This document shows, piece after piece, positions 1-5,305 of a DNA stretch of 6,916 bases (the first letter of the stretch is position 1; each line of letters starts with the position of its first letter). A program made the position numbers and the translations under genes. Under the pieces are notes generated by a model. That model ran no database searches, was not told where the DNA came from, and worked only from the letters and a program-made list of their open reading frames with translations. The stretch is taken from contig CAZNQD010000081.1 in NCBI GenBank assembly GCA_964575345.1, positions 1 through 6,916 of the forward strand, read 5' to 3'. This stretch comes from UBA1402 sp964575345 (GTDB lineage: Bacteria; Bacteroidota; Bacteroidia; Bacteroidales; UBA1402).

Positions 1-74
1 AAGCCCTGATGTCCGGCTCTTTCGGCGGCCACGTATCCGGCGGGGCCACCACCAATAATTGCTAAATCGTACAT
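1..74 (-). CDS. lpdA: Dihydrolipoyl dehydrogenase (E3), N-terminal fragment
   Basis: Only the first 24 codons are inside the window; the gene continues past base 1. The reverse strand reads MYDLAIIGGGPAGYVAAERA and onward. It is a beta-strand followed by the dinucleotide-binding GxGxxG-type loop (GGGPAGYVAA, residues 8-17) that binds the ADP part of FAD in the pyridine-nucleotide disulfide oxidoreductases. E3 reoxidises the dihydrolipoyl group on E2 and passes electrons to NAD+. The fold alone would fit other flavoproteins of the family. The position 33 bases downstream of an E2 gene on the same strand makes E3 much the likeliest identity. The redox-active CxxxxC motif lies outside the window and cannot be checked. 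No Shine-Dalgarno sequence precedes the ATG (upstream sequence AATAAACTCCAATCATT), which is usual in Bacteroidota. Confidence 0.88.
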   Translation of the reverse strand, partial: MYDLAIIGGGPAGYVAAERAGHQG

Positions 75-107
75 AATGATTGGAGTTTATTAATTTCGAT
101 TGATTGT

Positions 108-1580
108 TTAGTTGATAATGTAGGCAGAAACGAGGCTTAAATCTTTAGGCAAATCCAGTTCGAGATTTTCGATTTCTACCGCGATCTGCTTCAGGAAGCG
201 GGTGGCTTCGCCTCCGTCCAGGGCCCGGTGATCGTAGGTGAGGCTCAGGCCTATGTAAGGCACAAAGGCATAAACACCGCCGCCCAGGTCTTTGGGACGG
301 GGCACTATGGTATTGACACCCAATATGGCCGATTGCGGCAGGTTGATGACAGGGGTGAATATTTCCACTCCGTAATTGCCCAGGTTGGATACGGTAAAGC
401 TGGCGGCTTCGGGGCTGAGCAGGTCAGGATCGATGGCTCCCTTGCGGCAGGCGGCGGCAAGTTCCTTGAGTTGCGAAGCCAGCCCTTTGATGCTCAGATC
501 GTCGGCATTGCGCAGGGCGGGCACCATCAGACCTCGGTCGGTGTCGACGGCCAGGCCCAGGTGTACCTTATTAAATAAGCGCATGCTGTCGCCCATAAAA
601 TGAGAGTTGGCATTGGGGAATTTTTTAAGGGCTTTGATCACAGCCAGGCACACCATGTCGTTCAGGGTAATGTTGACGTCGAGTTTGCCCTGGTCCATAG
701 CTTTTTTCACTTGCTGACGCAATTCCAGCATGCGGCGGGCGTCGGCTCCCAGGTGGTGAGTAAGCTGAGCCGAGTTTTGCAGGGAGGCATGCATGGATTT
801 GGCAATGAGTTTACGCATATTGCTTAACTTCTTATCCTGATAATCAACTCCATAAACCACATTAACCGGAGCCTTGAGATCGGAGGCCAGTACGGTTCCG
901 GCCAGGCCACTGCCTTGTTCGGGTACGGCAGCTGCCTTTTCGTGCAACGTTTTTTTGGCCAGAGGGCTCAGTTTGGGGCGGTTTTGCAATGCAGCCTGAA
1001 TATCACTTTCGATGATACGTCCACCGGGGCCGCTGCCGTTGAGCTGACGAAAGTCGAGAGCTTCTTTTTCTGCGAGTTTACGGGCACGGGGTGAAATAAA
1101 GACCGGGCTGCCGGAAGCTGAACCGGTTCCAGTCTGTGCGACGCCTGAAGCAAGCTGACTTGCAGTCGCAGTACTCACACTACTGGCAGCGGTGACAGTT
1201 GAAGTGCCCGCTGAGGCAGCACTTGTGGGAGACCCGACTTCGGTAGCTGTCTGTCCGACTGCTGTCGAAGCAGCACCTATTGAACTCGCTGCCGGAGCTG
1301 CAGTGGCCGGAGCGTTTTCGGCCAGTAAGGCTGTAAAGTCTTCGCCGGCATCGCCCAGAATCATTACGTTTTTCAAAACCGGCACTTCGTCGCCTTCGTT
1401 GTACCAGCACTCCAGCACAATACCGTCACGAGGGGCTTCTTCTTCGAATGAAGCCTTGTCGGTTTCGTAAGCAAAGAGAATATCACCTTTGGCTACTTTG
1501 TCTCCTTTTTTCTTAATGGAAGAGATGATGCAACTTTCCACAGATTGCCCCTGTTTGGGCATAATAATTACTACTGCCAT
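108..1580 (-). CDS. pdhC: 2-oxoacid dehydrogenase E2, dihydrolipoamide acyltransferase (probably pyruvate type)
   Basis: A 490-residue cytoplasmic E2 core enzyme, which moves an acyl group from the E1-loaded lipoyl arm to CoA. Domains in order: lipoyl domain (about 2-78) with the lipoylation motif ETDKASFE and modified Lys42; a long Ala/Ser/Thr/Gly-rich linker (about 85-160) with few prolines; a peripheral-subunit (E3)-binding domain (162-198, with S163-P164-R165-A166-R167-K168 and GGR at 186-188); a second similar but degenerate segment (204-236); and the catalytic domain (about 250-490). The catalytic motif DHRALDGG is intact, with His451 and Asp455. SNLGNYGVE (398-406) is also typical of the family. 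The downstream partial E3 gene supports a dehydrogenase operon, and E1 genes are presumably beyond the window. Acetyl versus branched-chain acyl specificity cannot be read from the sequence, so the pyruvate assignment and gene symbol are inference. An exact TAnnTTTG element lies about 47 bases upstream of the start. Confidence 0.93.
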   Translation of the reverse strand: MAVVIIMPKQGQSVESCIISSIKKKGDKVAKGDILFAYETDKASFEEEAPRDGIVLECWYNEGDEVPVLKNVMILGDAGEDFTALLAENAPATAAPAASSIGAASTAVGQTATEVGSPTSAASAGTSTVTAASSVSTATASQLASGVAQTGTGSASGSPVFISPRARKLAEKEALDFRQLNGSGPGGRIIESDIQAALQNRPKLSPLAKKTLHEKAAAVPEQGSGLAGTVLASDLKAPVNVVYGVDYQDKKLSNMRKLIAKSMHASLQNSAQLTHHLGADARRMLELRQQVKKAMDQGKLDVNITLNDMVCLAVIKALKKFPNANSHFMGDSMRLFNKVHLGLAVDTDRGLMVPALRNADDLSIKGLASQLKELAAACRKGAIDPDLLSPEAASFTVSNLGNYGVEIFTPVINLPQSAILGVNTIVPRPKDLGGGVYAFVPYIGLSLTYDHRALDGGEATRFLKQIAVEIENLELDLPKDLSLVSAYIIN

Positions 1581-1603
1581 AGCTTTGGATTTATATATAA
1601 TAG

Positions 1604-1613
1604 TGTATTTACC
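1604..1613. promoter_or_regulatory. Possible weak GntR operator, third copy
   Basis: TGTATTTACC differs at one base from the palindrome pattern TGTA-N2-TACA seen exactly at 1646-1655 and 1736-1745. It lies just downstream of the E2 -7 element, where a bound repressor would block early transcription. Alone it would not be notable; it is listed because of the two stronger copies nearby. Confidence 0.3.
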
Positions 1614-1626
1614 AAGTTTCGGACGG

Positions 1627-1634
1627 CAAAGATA
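1627..1634 (-). promoter_or_regulatory. Promoter -7 element for the E2-E3 genes
   Basis: On the minus strand this reads TATCTTTG, an exact match to the Bacteroidota -7 consensus TAnnTTTG. Transcription would start around 1620-1623 and give an E2 leader of roughly 40 bases. No good -33 TTTG is visible at the expected distance (about 1653-1660). That region is instead occupied by the palindrome at 1643-1658, which suggests a weak or regulated promoter. The whole dehydrogenase operon could be read from here if E2 is its first gene, but that cannot be confirmed in this window. Confidence 0.6.
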
Positions 1635-1642
1635 AAAGTATT

Positions 1643-1658
1643 ACTTGTATATACATGT
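1643..1658. promoter_or_regulatory. Putative GntR/HutC-type operator over the E2 promoter
   Basis: ACTTGTATATACATGT contains the perfect 10-bp palindrome TGTATATACA (1646-1655), flanked by a further AC/GT match. The form TGTA-N2-TACA fits sites reported for HutC-type GntR regulators, and a GntR/UTRA gene starts about 140 bases away. The site covers the expected -33 region of the minus-strand E2 promoter, so binding should repress E2. A nearly identical site is at 1733-1748. Binding by this regulator is inferred. Confidence 0.55.
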
Positions 1659-1732
1659 TTTTCTGAATAGAATATTTTATTAAAAATTCAATATCCTTTT
1701 TATCAGACGATTAAAGAATTACAAGTGGCAAA

Positions 1733-1748
1733 ACTTGTATGTACAATT
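1733..1748. promoter_or_regulatory. Putative GntR/HutC-type operator upstream of the gntR promoter
   Basis: ACTTGTATGTACAATT shares 13 of 16 positions with the site at 1643-1658 and contains TGTATGTACA (1736-1745), again TGTA-N2-TACA. It ends about 9-13 bases before the -33 candidates of the plus-strand gntR promoter, a position suited to autoregulation. The half ACTTGT also forms an inverted repeat with ACAAGT at 1721-1726 (6-base spacer), which might extend the site or be chance. Confidence 0.5.
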
Positions 1749-1756
1749 TTTTACTA

Positions 1757-1790
1757 TTTGTTTGTTGTATTAAAAAATAATGTATATTTG
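1757..1790 (+). promoter_or_regulatory. Promoter of the gntR-yqaA pair
   Basis: The exact -7 element TATATTTG (TAnnTTTG) is at 1783-1790. TTTG occurs at both 1757-1760 and 1761-1764, giving spacers of 22 and 18 bases to the -7 element, near the usual Bacteroidota -33/-7 spacing. It is the most complete promoter in the window. The predicted start point, 4-8 bases after the -7 box, falls at about 1794-1798, on or next to the ATG at 1795. Confidence 0.7.
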
Positions 1791-1794
1791 CGCC

Positions 1795-2508
1795 ATGTTT
1801 GAAGAAACCAGTTTACCGCTTTACAAGTCCTTGTACGAAAAGCTGCGCCGTCAGATCGAAGAAGGAATCTATACCTCAGGCGATCTGTTGCCCTCCGAAA
1901 ACGAGCTGAGCACCTTGTACGGACTGGCCAGGTCGACAGTACGTAACGCACTGGACCGTCTGGTTAACGACGGCTTTATCGTGAAGCAACAGGGAAGGGG
2001 CAGCATTGTCAAAGGCAAAGCCAAAGGAGTGGGCATTTTGTCGCTCAAAAGTACCTCTTCGGCTTTGGGTGGCAATTTGAGTACCCGTCTGATTGTAAAA
2101 CCCGAGATCCGCTCCTGGAAAGAGGCTTTTGGTTATGCCATCAACCAGAACGAACGCGATGCCGGTTGTATCTATTTTGAGCGCCTGCGCCTGGTTAATG
2201 GCCGTCCGGTCTTTTTTGACATCACTATGCTGCCCAACATCAATCTGCCCCGTTTTACCATGCACAAACTCGAAAACGGATCTTTGTTCGATTTGCTGCG
2301 CACGGCTTATCAGATCGAAGTTACCGGAGGTACGCAGCATCTTTATGCCATCAGGGCCGATAAGGATCTGCAGGAATATTTTCAAGTCAAAGCCGGACAT
2401 CCGGTCTTGCAATTGAACAGAAAAATCGAGACCAACCGCCCGGGTATGCACATTTACAGCAAAGTTTTTTGTAATACACAGGAGTACGCACTTTTTGGAA
2501 CCTTTTGA
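1795..2508 (+). CDS. GntR-family transcriptional regulator with UTRA domain (HutC subfamily)
   Basis: A 237-residue cytoplasmic DNA-binding protein. Residues 8-73 form the winged helix-turn-helix, from LPLYKSLYEKLRRQIEEG through LPSENELSTLYGLARSTVR to the wing at QQGRGSIV (65-72). Residues about 80-232 match the UTRA ligand-binding fold, including the pattern RLRLVNGRPVFFDITMLP (130-147). Length is normal for the subfamily. An in-frame ATG at 1780 would add five residues, but it lies at the edge of the -7 element at 1783-1790 and would not be transcribed; the ATG at 1795 also gives the usual short lead into LPLYKSL. The gene diverges from the E2 gene across a region with palindromic operators, so it probably regulates itself and the dehydrogenase operon. 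UTRA domains often bind small metabolites such as sugars, sugar phosphates, amino-acid derivatives or fatty acids. The effector cannot be named from sequence. Confidence 0.9.
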   Translation: MFEETSLPLYKSLYEKLRRQIEEGIYTSGDLLPSENELSTLYGLARSTVRNALDRLVNDGFIVKQQGRGSIVKGKAKGVGILSLKSTSSALGGNLSTRLIVKPEIRSWKEAFGYAINQNERDAGCIYFERLRLVNGRPVFFDITMLPNINLPRFTMHKLENGSLFDLLRTAYQIEVTGGTQHLYAIRADKDLQEYFQVKAGHPVLQLNRKIETNRPGMHIYSKVFCNTQEYALFGTF

Positions 2509-2511
2509 GGT

Positions 2512-2955
2512 ATGGATTTTTTTACAGGCCTGGGGCTTTTCGGCCTTTTCCTCGGCTCCTTTTTAGCCGGCAGTATTGTTCCCTTTAGTTCCGAAGTTTT
2601 GTTCGGCAGTATGATGCTGGCCGGATTCGACCCTGTGGCTTGCCTGATCAGCACAAGTCTGGGTAATACCGTAGGCGGCATGACCTGCTATTATATCGGC
2701 CGGCTGGGCAAAATTGAATGGATGACCAAATACCTGAAAGTAAAAGAAGAAACTTTGCATAAATACACTACCTTTTTGCATGGCAAAGGCGCCTGGATGG
2801 GTTTTTTTGCCTGGTTGCCCTACGCAGGCGAAGCCATAGCGATCGCTTTAGGCTTTTTGAGGGCCAATACCCTGATCGTCTTACTATCTATGTTTATTGG
2901 AAAAACCCTGCGCTACCTGATAATGATGCTGATCATTCAAGGGGTGATTGCTTAG
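2512..2955 (+). CDS. Small YqaA/DedA-like (VTT/SNARE-associated) inner-membrane protein
   Basis: A 147-residue, strongly hydrophobic protein, close in size to E. coli YqaA. Membrane-associated stretches lie at about 6-36, 42-63, 94-117 and 119-143. Family-like features are the SIVPFSSEV re-entrant-type segment (21-29), the glycine-rich GNTVGGMTCYYIGR (51-64), the polar-interrupted FAWLPYAGEAIAIALGFLR (99-117) and GKTLRYL (130-136). DedA relatives have been linked to lipid-carrier flipping and membrane-potential homeostasis; the role of the small YqaA branch is not established, so no substrate is proposed. It starts 3 bases after the gntR stop, so it is almost certainly co-transcribed with and probably translationally coupled to that regulator. 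GAGG lies only one base before the ATG, too close to be a Shine-Dalgarno site. Assignment to the broad family is fairly firm; the subfamily is less so. Confidence 0.82.
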   Translation: MDFFTGLGLFGLFLGSFLAGSIVPFSSEVLFGSMMLAGFDPVACLISTSLGNTVGGMTCYYIGRLGKIEWMTKYLKVKEETLHKYTTFLHGKGAWMGFFAWLPYAGEAIAIALGFLRANTLIVLLSMFIGKTLRYLIMMLIIQGVIA

Positions 2956-3043
2956 AATTTTATGTTCCCCATAACTGCACAAGCTTTAAGAAGGGCTTAA
3001 GTCCACATGCTTTTTCCCTGTTGCGAAAACATAATAAGCCGAA

Positions 3044-3076
3044 ACAGGAAACTTTAGAGTTTTCGTAGTTTCCTGT
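3044..3076 (+). terminator. Perfect 10-bp hairpin after the gntR-yqaA pair, possible terminator or RNA element
   Basis: ACAGGAAACT (3044-3053) and AGTTTCCTGT (3067-3076) are exact reverse complements separated by 13 bases. The hairpin lies 88 bases after the yqaA stop and 90 bases before the tetR -7 element, a sensible place for a terminator between the two units. No T-run follows it on either strand, so it is not a classic intrinsic terminator. Other parts of the gap can pair with its arms and loop (see findings). A second, weak stem, TTAAG/CTTAA (2986-2990 with 2996-3000), lies closer to yqaA and is followed ten bases later by TTTTT. Confidence 0.4.
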
Positions 3077-3122
3077 AAAACGCTGTATATCTTATTATTA
3101 AAAACTTTCTTTTGTCAATTAC

Positions 3123-3139
3123 ATATATTTAACATATAT
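3123..3139. promoter_or_regulatory. AT-rich inverted repeat upstream of tetR, possible operator
   Basis: ATATAT-TTAAC-ATATAT forms 6-bp arms around 5 bases, and also appears as a direct repeat of ACATATAT at 3121 and 3132. It sits just upstream of the expected -33 region of the tetR promoter. The 17-base span suits a TetR dimer, but the arms are simple AT alternation in AT-rich DNA, so chance is a real explanation. Confidence 0.25.
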
Positions 3140-3165
3140 AAAAAACAACGGCGTAGCATTGGTTT

Positions 3166-3173
3166 TATCTTTG
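3166..3173 (+). promoter_or_regulatory. Promoter -7 element for the tetR-tolC-adaptor-RND operon
   Basis: TATCTTTG is an exact TAnnTTTG match, ending 20 bases before the tetR ATG. The leader would be about 12-16 bases. No TTTG-like -33 box is found around 3143-3147 (sequence AAACA), so basal activity may be low or need an activator. No comparable element occurs in the later gaps at 3842-3916 and 5252-5305, which makes this the likely promoter of the entire efflux operon. Confidence 0.55.
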
Positions 3174-3193
3174 CGGCGTTTTTCAATAGGTAA

Positions 3194-3841
3194 ATGGCAG
3201 ACTTACTCCATAACGATATTCTTAAAACCTCGACCAGGCTGTTTTTTAAATTCGGCCTGCGCAGTGTGTCCATAGAGGACATCTGCAACGAGCTGCGCAT
3301 TTCCAAAAAAACTTTCTATACCTGCTTTTCGCAAAAAGAGGCTTTAATCGAAGATATACTGATCGAATACGATGAGTCTTTCGCCAAACGCATGGAACTG
3401 AAAATCAAAAATCTCAACCTTACGGAATCGGCCACGGTGATAGACCTGGTGCTGTTTTTTTCGGTTTTTCACTTTATGAACCGCGATGCCCAGTTCGAGA
3501 ATTTCTTTTTTGATATGCAAAAATATTATCCGGAAGTATTCAATCGTCACATGGATCGTCATCAACATATAGTGACAGATTACATCCGCAATATGCTGCT
3601 CAAAGGGATTGAACAGGGACTGTACCGCGAAGAACTTGAGGTTGATCTAACCGCCAGGATAATTACTCTGGAGTTGATGTCTGTTATGGAATTCTCCAGA
3701 GATAAACTGAATAAAAACGAACAACAAAAAGTAATAATGCTGGTTACCGATTTAGTTATACGAAGTCTGTGCAACGAGCGGGGCCTGAATTATTACCTGC
3801 AAGCCCTTGGTAAACTCGAAGAAAACCATACTGAATCATAA
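3194..3841 (+). CDS. TetR/AcrR-family transcriptional regulator of the adjacent RND efflux operon
   Basis: A 215-residue regulator of usual TetR length. The N-terminal DNA-binding domain spans about 4-52. Its helix-turn-helix SIEDICNELRISKKTFYTCF (26-45) is followed by SQKEALI, the family signature with an aromatic pair before F45 and K48-E49 opening the next helix. C31 stands where many relatives have alanine. The rest is the helical, poorly conserved ligand/dimer domain, so the inducer cannot be inferred. The start is supported by the -7 element 20 bases upstream and by the short N-terminus. The tolC-like gene begins 75 bases downstream on the same strand with no visible promoter between, so this gene probably heads the operon and represses itself and the pump. 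Regulation of the pump is inferred from position. Confidence 0.9.
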   Translation: MADLLHNDILKTSTRLFFKFGLRSVSIEDICNELRISKKTFYTCFSQKEALIEDILIEYDESFAKRMELKIKNLNLTESATVIDLVLFFSVFHFMNRDAQFENFFFDMQKYYPEVFNRHMDRHQHIVTDYIRNMLLKGIEQGLYREELEVDLTARIITLELMSVMEFSRDKLNKNEQQKVIMLVTDLVIRSLCNERGLNYYLQALGKLEENHTES

Positions 3842-3916
3842 TCCAAAACAAAAAAACAAAGTTTTTATCCACAAAGAATTCAAAAACAAAAATTAAAAGA
3901 TAAAGAATTAAACACA

Positions 3917-5251
3917 ATGAAAACCAGTATTCCATTAAAACGAATAAAACTGTTTGCGCTCTGTCTGACCTGCTTTTTGTGCCTGGGTGGTCAGGTCCTG
4001 CGAGCTCAGGCCGGACAAGAAACACAGACTGATCCTGCGATTTGGCGTTTTTCGCTCGAAGAAGCTGCCGGCCATGCCCTGGTGCACAACACAACCATGA
4101 TCAAGGCCAACCTGGCAGTACGTCAGGCCGAAGCCGCCAAATGGGCAGCCATTGCCAATTACCTGCCTCAAGTCAATCTGAATGTGAATTACAACAATTA
4201 CCTGGGTGCTTCGCTGGATATTTTCGGACAAAACATTCCCATGGATCCTTCGAGTAAGATGACTGTACAGGCTACGCAATTGATTTTTAATGCCAACGCC
4301 ATCCTGGGCATGCAGCTGAGTGAACTCAGCCTACAAATGTCGGAACTTGGAAGCAATCAATCGGAACTTGCGGTTAAACAGAACGTGAAGTCCACCTATT
4401 ATTCCATTCTGATGATGGAAAATAACCAGCTTTTGCTCAAAAAGAATGTGGAGAATATGCGCAAGCTGGCACAGGCCACCAAGGCTAAAGTTGAAGTGGG
4501 CATCGGCGAACAGACCGAAGCCGACGAAATTGAAATTGTGCTGGCCAATCTGGAGAACACCCTGAAACAAACCGAAAGAACTATAGAGTTGGCCTACAAT
4601 TCCATGCGGCTGCTTTTGGGGCTGAACGCTGACGACCAGATAGAACTGAGCGACGGACTACAGGACGTTACCGACAAGCAAGACATGTTTGCCTTGCTGG
4701 CAGCGAGTTTTGATCCGGCCGAAAACGTTGATATGAAGAGTGGACAACTCGGTCTGGAAATCAACAAGAAACAAGTGCAATCCGCCATTGCAGGCTATTT
4801 GCCGACCATCTCGGCCGTGTATCAGTACAACGAGGTCTTGTTGAAAACGGGCTTTGATCCTACCACCAAAAATGCCTTGGTTCTCACCGCAAGCTTGCCT
4901 CTGTTTAGCGGTGGCAAAACCACAGCCGGTCTCAAAAAGGCCCAACTGGCTTTCGAATCGGCGCAGGAAGATCTGGCGCTGATGCAAAAACAGTTACAGA
5001 TTCAGGACAAACAATTGCGTTTCAACCTGAAGTCTGCGCTGGAATCTTACGAAATACAGGAACGCAACATAGAGGTTTCCAAACGGATGTTCGATAACGT
5101 GACCAAAAAATTCGAACAAGGATTATCGTCCAGCCTCGAAGTTACGAACGCAAGTAACAACCTGCTTACCGCCCAAAGCAATTACATTCAGTCGGCCATG
5201 AGCCTGCTCAACGCCCGCGACGCTTTGAAAAAATTGCTGGGAACTTTATAA
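3917..5251 (+). CDS. TolC-like outer-membrane efflux protein
   Basis: A 444-residue outer-membrane factor, expected to trimerise into a beta-barrel plus periplasmic alpha-tunnel forming the exit duct of the efflux system. A basic start (KTSIPLKRIK) and hydrophobic stretch (about 11-28) form a signal peptide, with likely cleavage after the LRAQA region near residue 32. The cysteines at 16, 19 and 22 lack a proper lipobox. The body shows the internal duplication of the OEP family: NYLPQVNL (81-88) and GYLPTISA (293-300) are matching strand segments, and KVEVGIGEQTEADEIEI (191-207) matches KFEQGLSSSLEVTNASN (398-414). Long heptad-like helices fill the remainder. The 75-base leader is almost free of G and has AAAGAATT twice (3873-3880 and 3902-3909), with no promoter motif. 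The adaptor gene follows after 54 bases. Confidence 0.92.
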   Translation: MKTSIPLKRIKLFALCLTCFLCLGGQVLRAQAGQETQTDPAIWRFSLEEAAGHALVHNTTMIKANLAVRQAEAAKWAAIANYLPQVNLNVNYNNYLGASLDIFGQNIPMDPSSKMTVQATQLIFNANAILGMQLSELSLQMSELGSNQSELAVKQNVKSTYYSILMMENNQLLLKKNVENMRKLAQATKAKVEVGIGEQTEADEIEIVLANLENTLKQTERTIELAYNSMRLLLGLNADDQIELSDGLQDVTDKQDMFALLAASFDPAENVDMKSGQLGLEINKKQVQSAIAGYLPTISAVYQYNEVLLKTGFDPTTKNALVLTASLPLFSGGKTTAGLKKAQLAFESAQEDLALMQKQLQIQDKQLRFNLKSALESYEIQERNIEVSKRMFDNVTKKFEQGLSSSLEVTNASNNLLTAQSNYIQSAMSLLNARDALKKLLGTL

Positions 5252-5305
5252 TCAAGAAAAAAAAAGAAGAAAACAACAGAAAACAAAACAATAAAAACAT
5301 ATACA

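Noticed and set aside
228..578. A 116-codon plus-strand frame inside the E2 gene
   Set aside because: It overlaps the catalytic domain coding region of E2, including the DHRALDGG codons on the other strand; no independent support.
1101..1328. Low-complexity Ala/Ser/Thr/Gly coding stretch in E2 as a possible foreign or repeat insertion
   Set aside because: Flexible low-complexity linkers between the lipoyl and E3-binding domains are normal in E2 proteins, and the frame is intact.
1876..2451. A 191-codon open frame on the minus strand opposite the GntR gene
   Set aside because: It lies wholly antisense to a clear GntR/UTRA gene, has no recognisable domain, and has no promoter or partner gene. 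It is a shadow frame.
2507..2514. GAGG before the yqaA start as a Shine-Dalgarno site
   Set aside because: Only one base separates it from the ATG, and it overlaps the gntR stop codon. The other genes here also lack Shine-Dalgarno sequences.
3873..3909. Direct repeat AAAGAATT in the tolC leader
   Set aside because: Eight bases of A-rich sequence repeated once in an A-rich leader is expected by chance; there is no palindrome or promoter context.
3935..3990. Cysteine-rich signal segment of the TolC-like protein as a lipobox
   Set aside because: Cys16, Cys19 and Cys22 are preceded by L, T and L rather than the small residue required before a lipidated cysteine; an ordinary signal peptide cleaved near residue 32 fits better.
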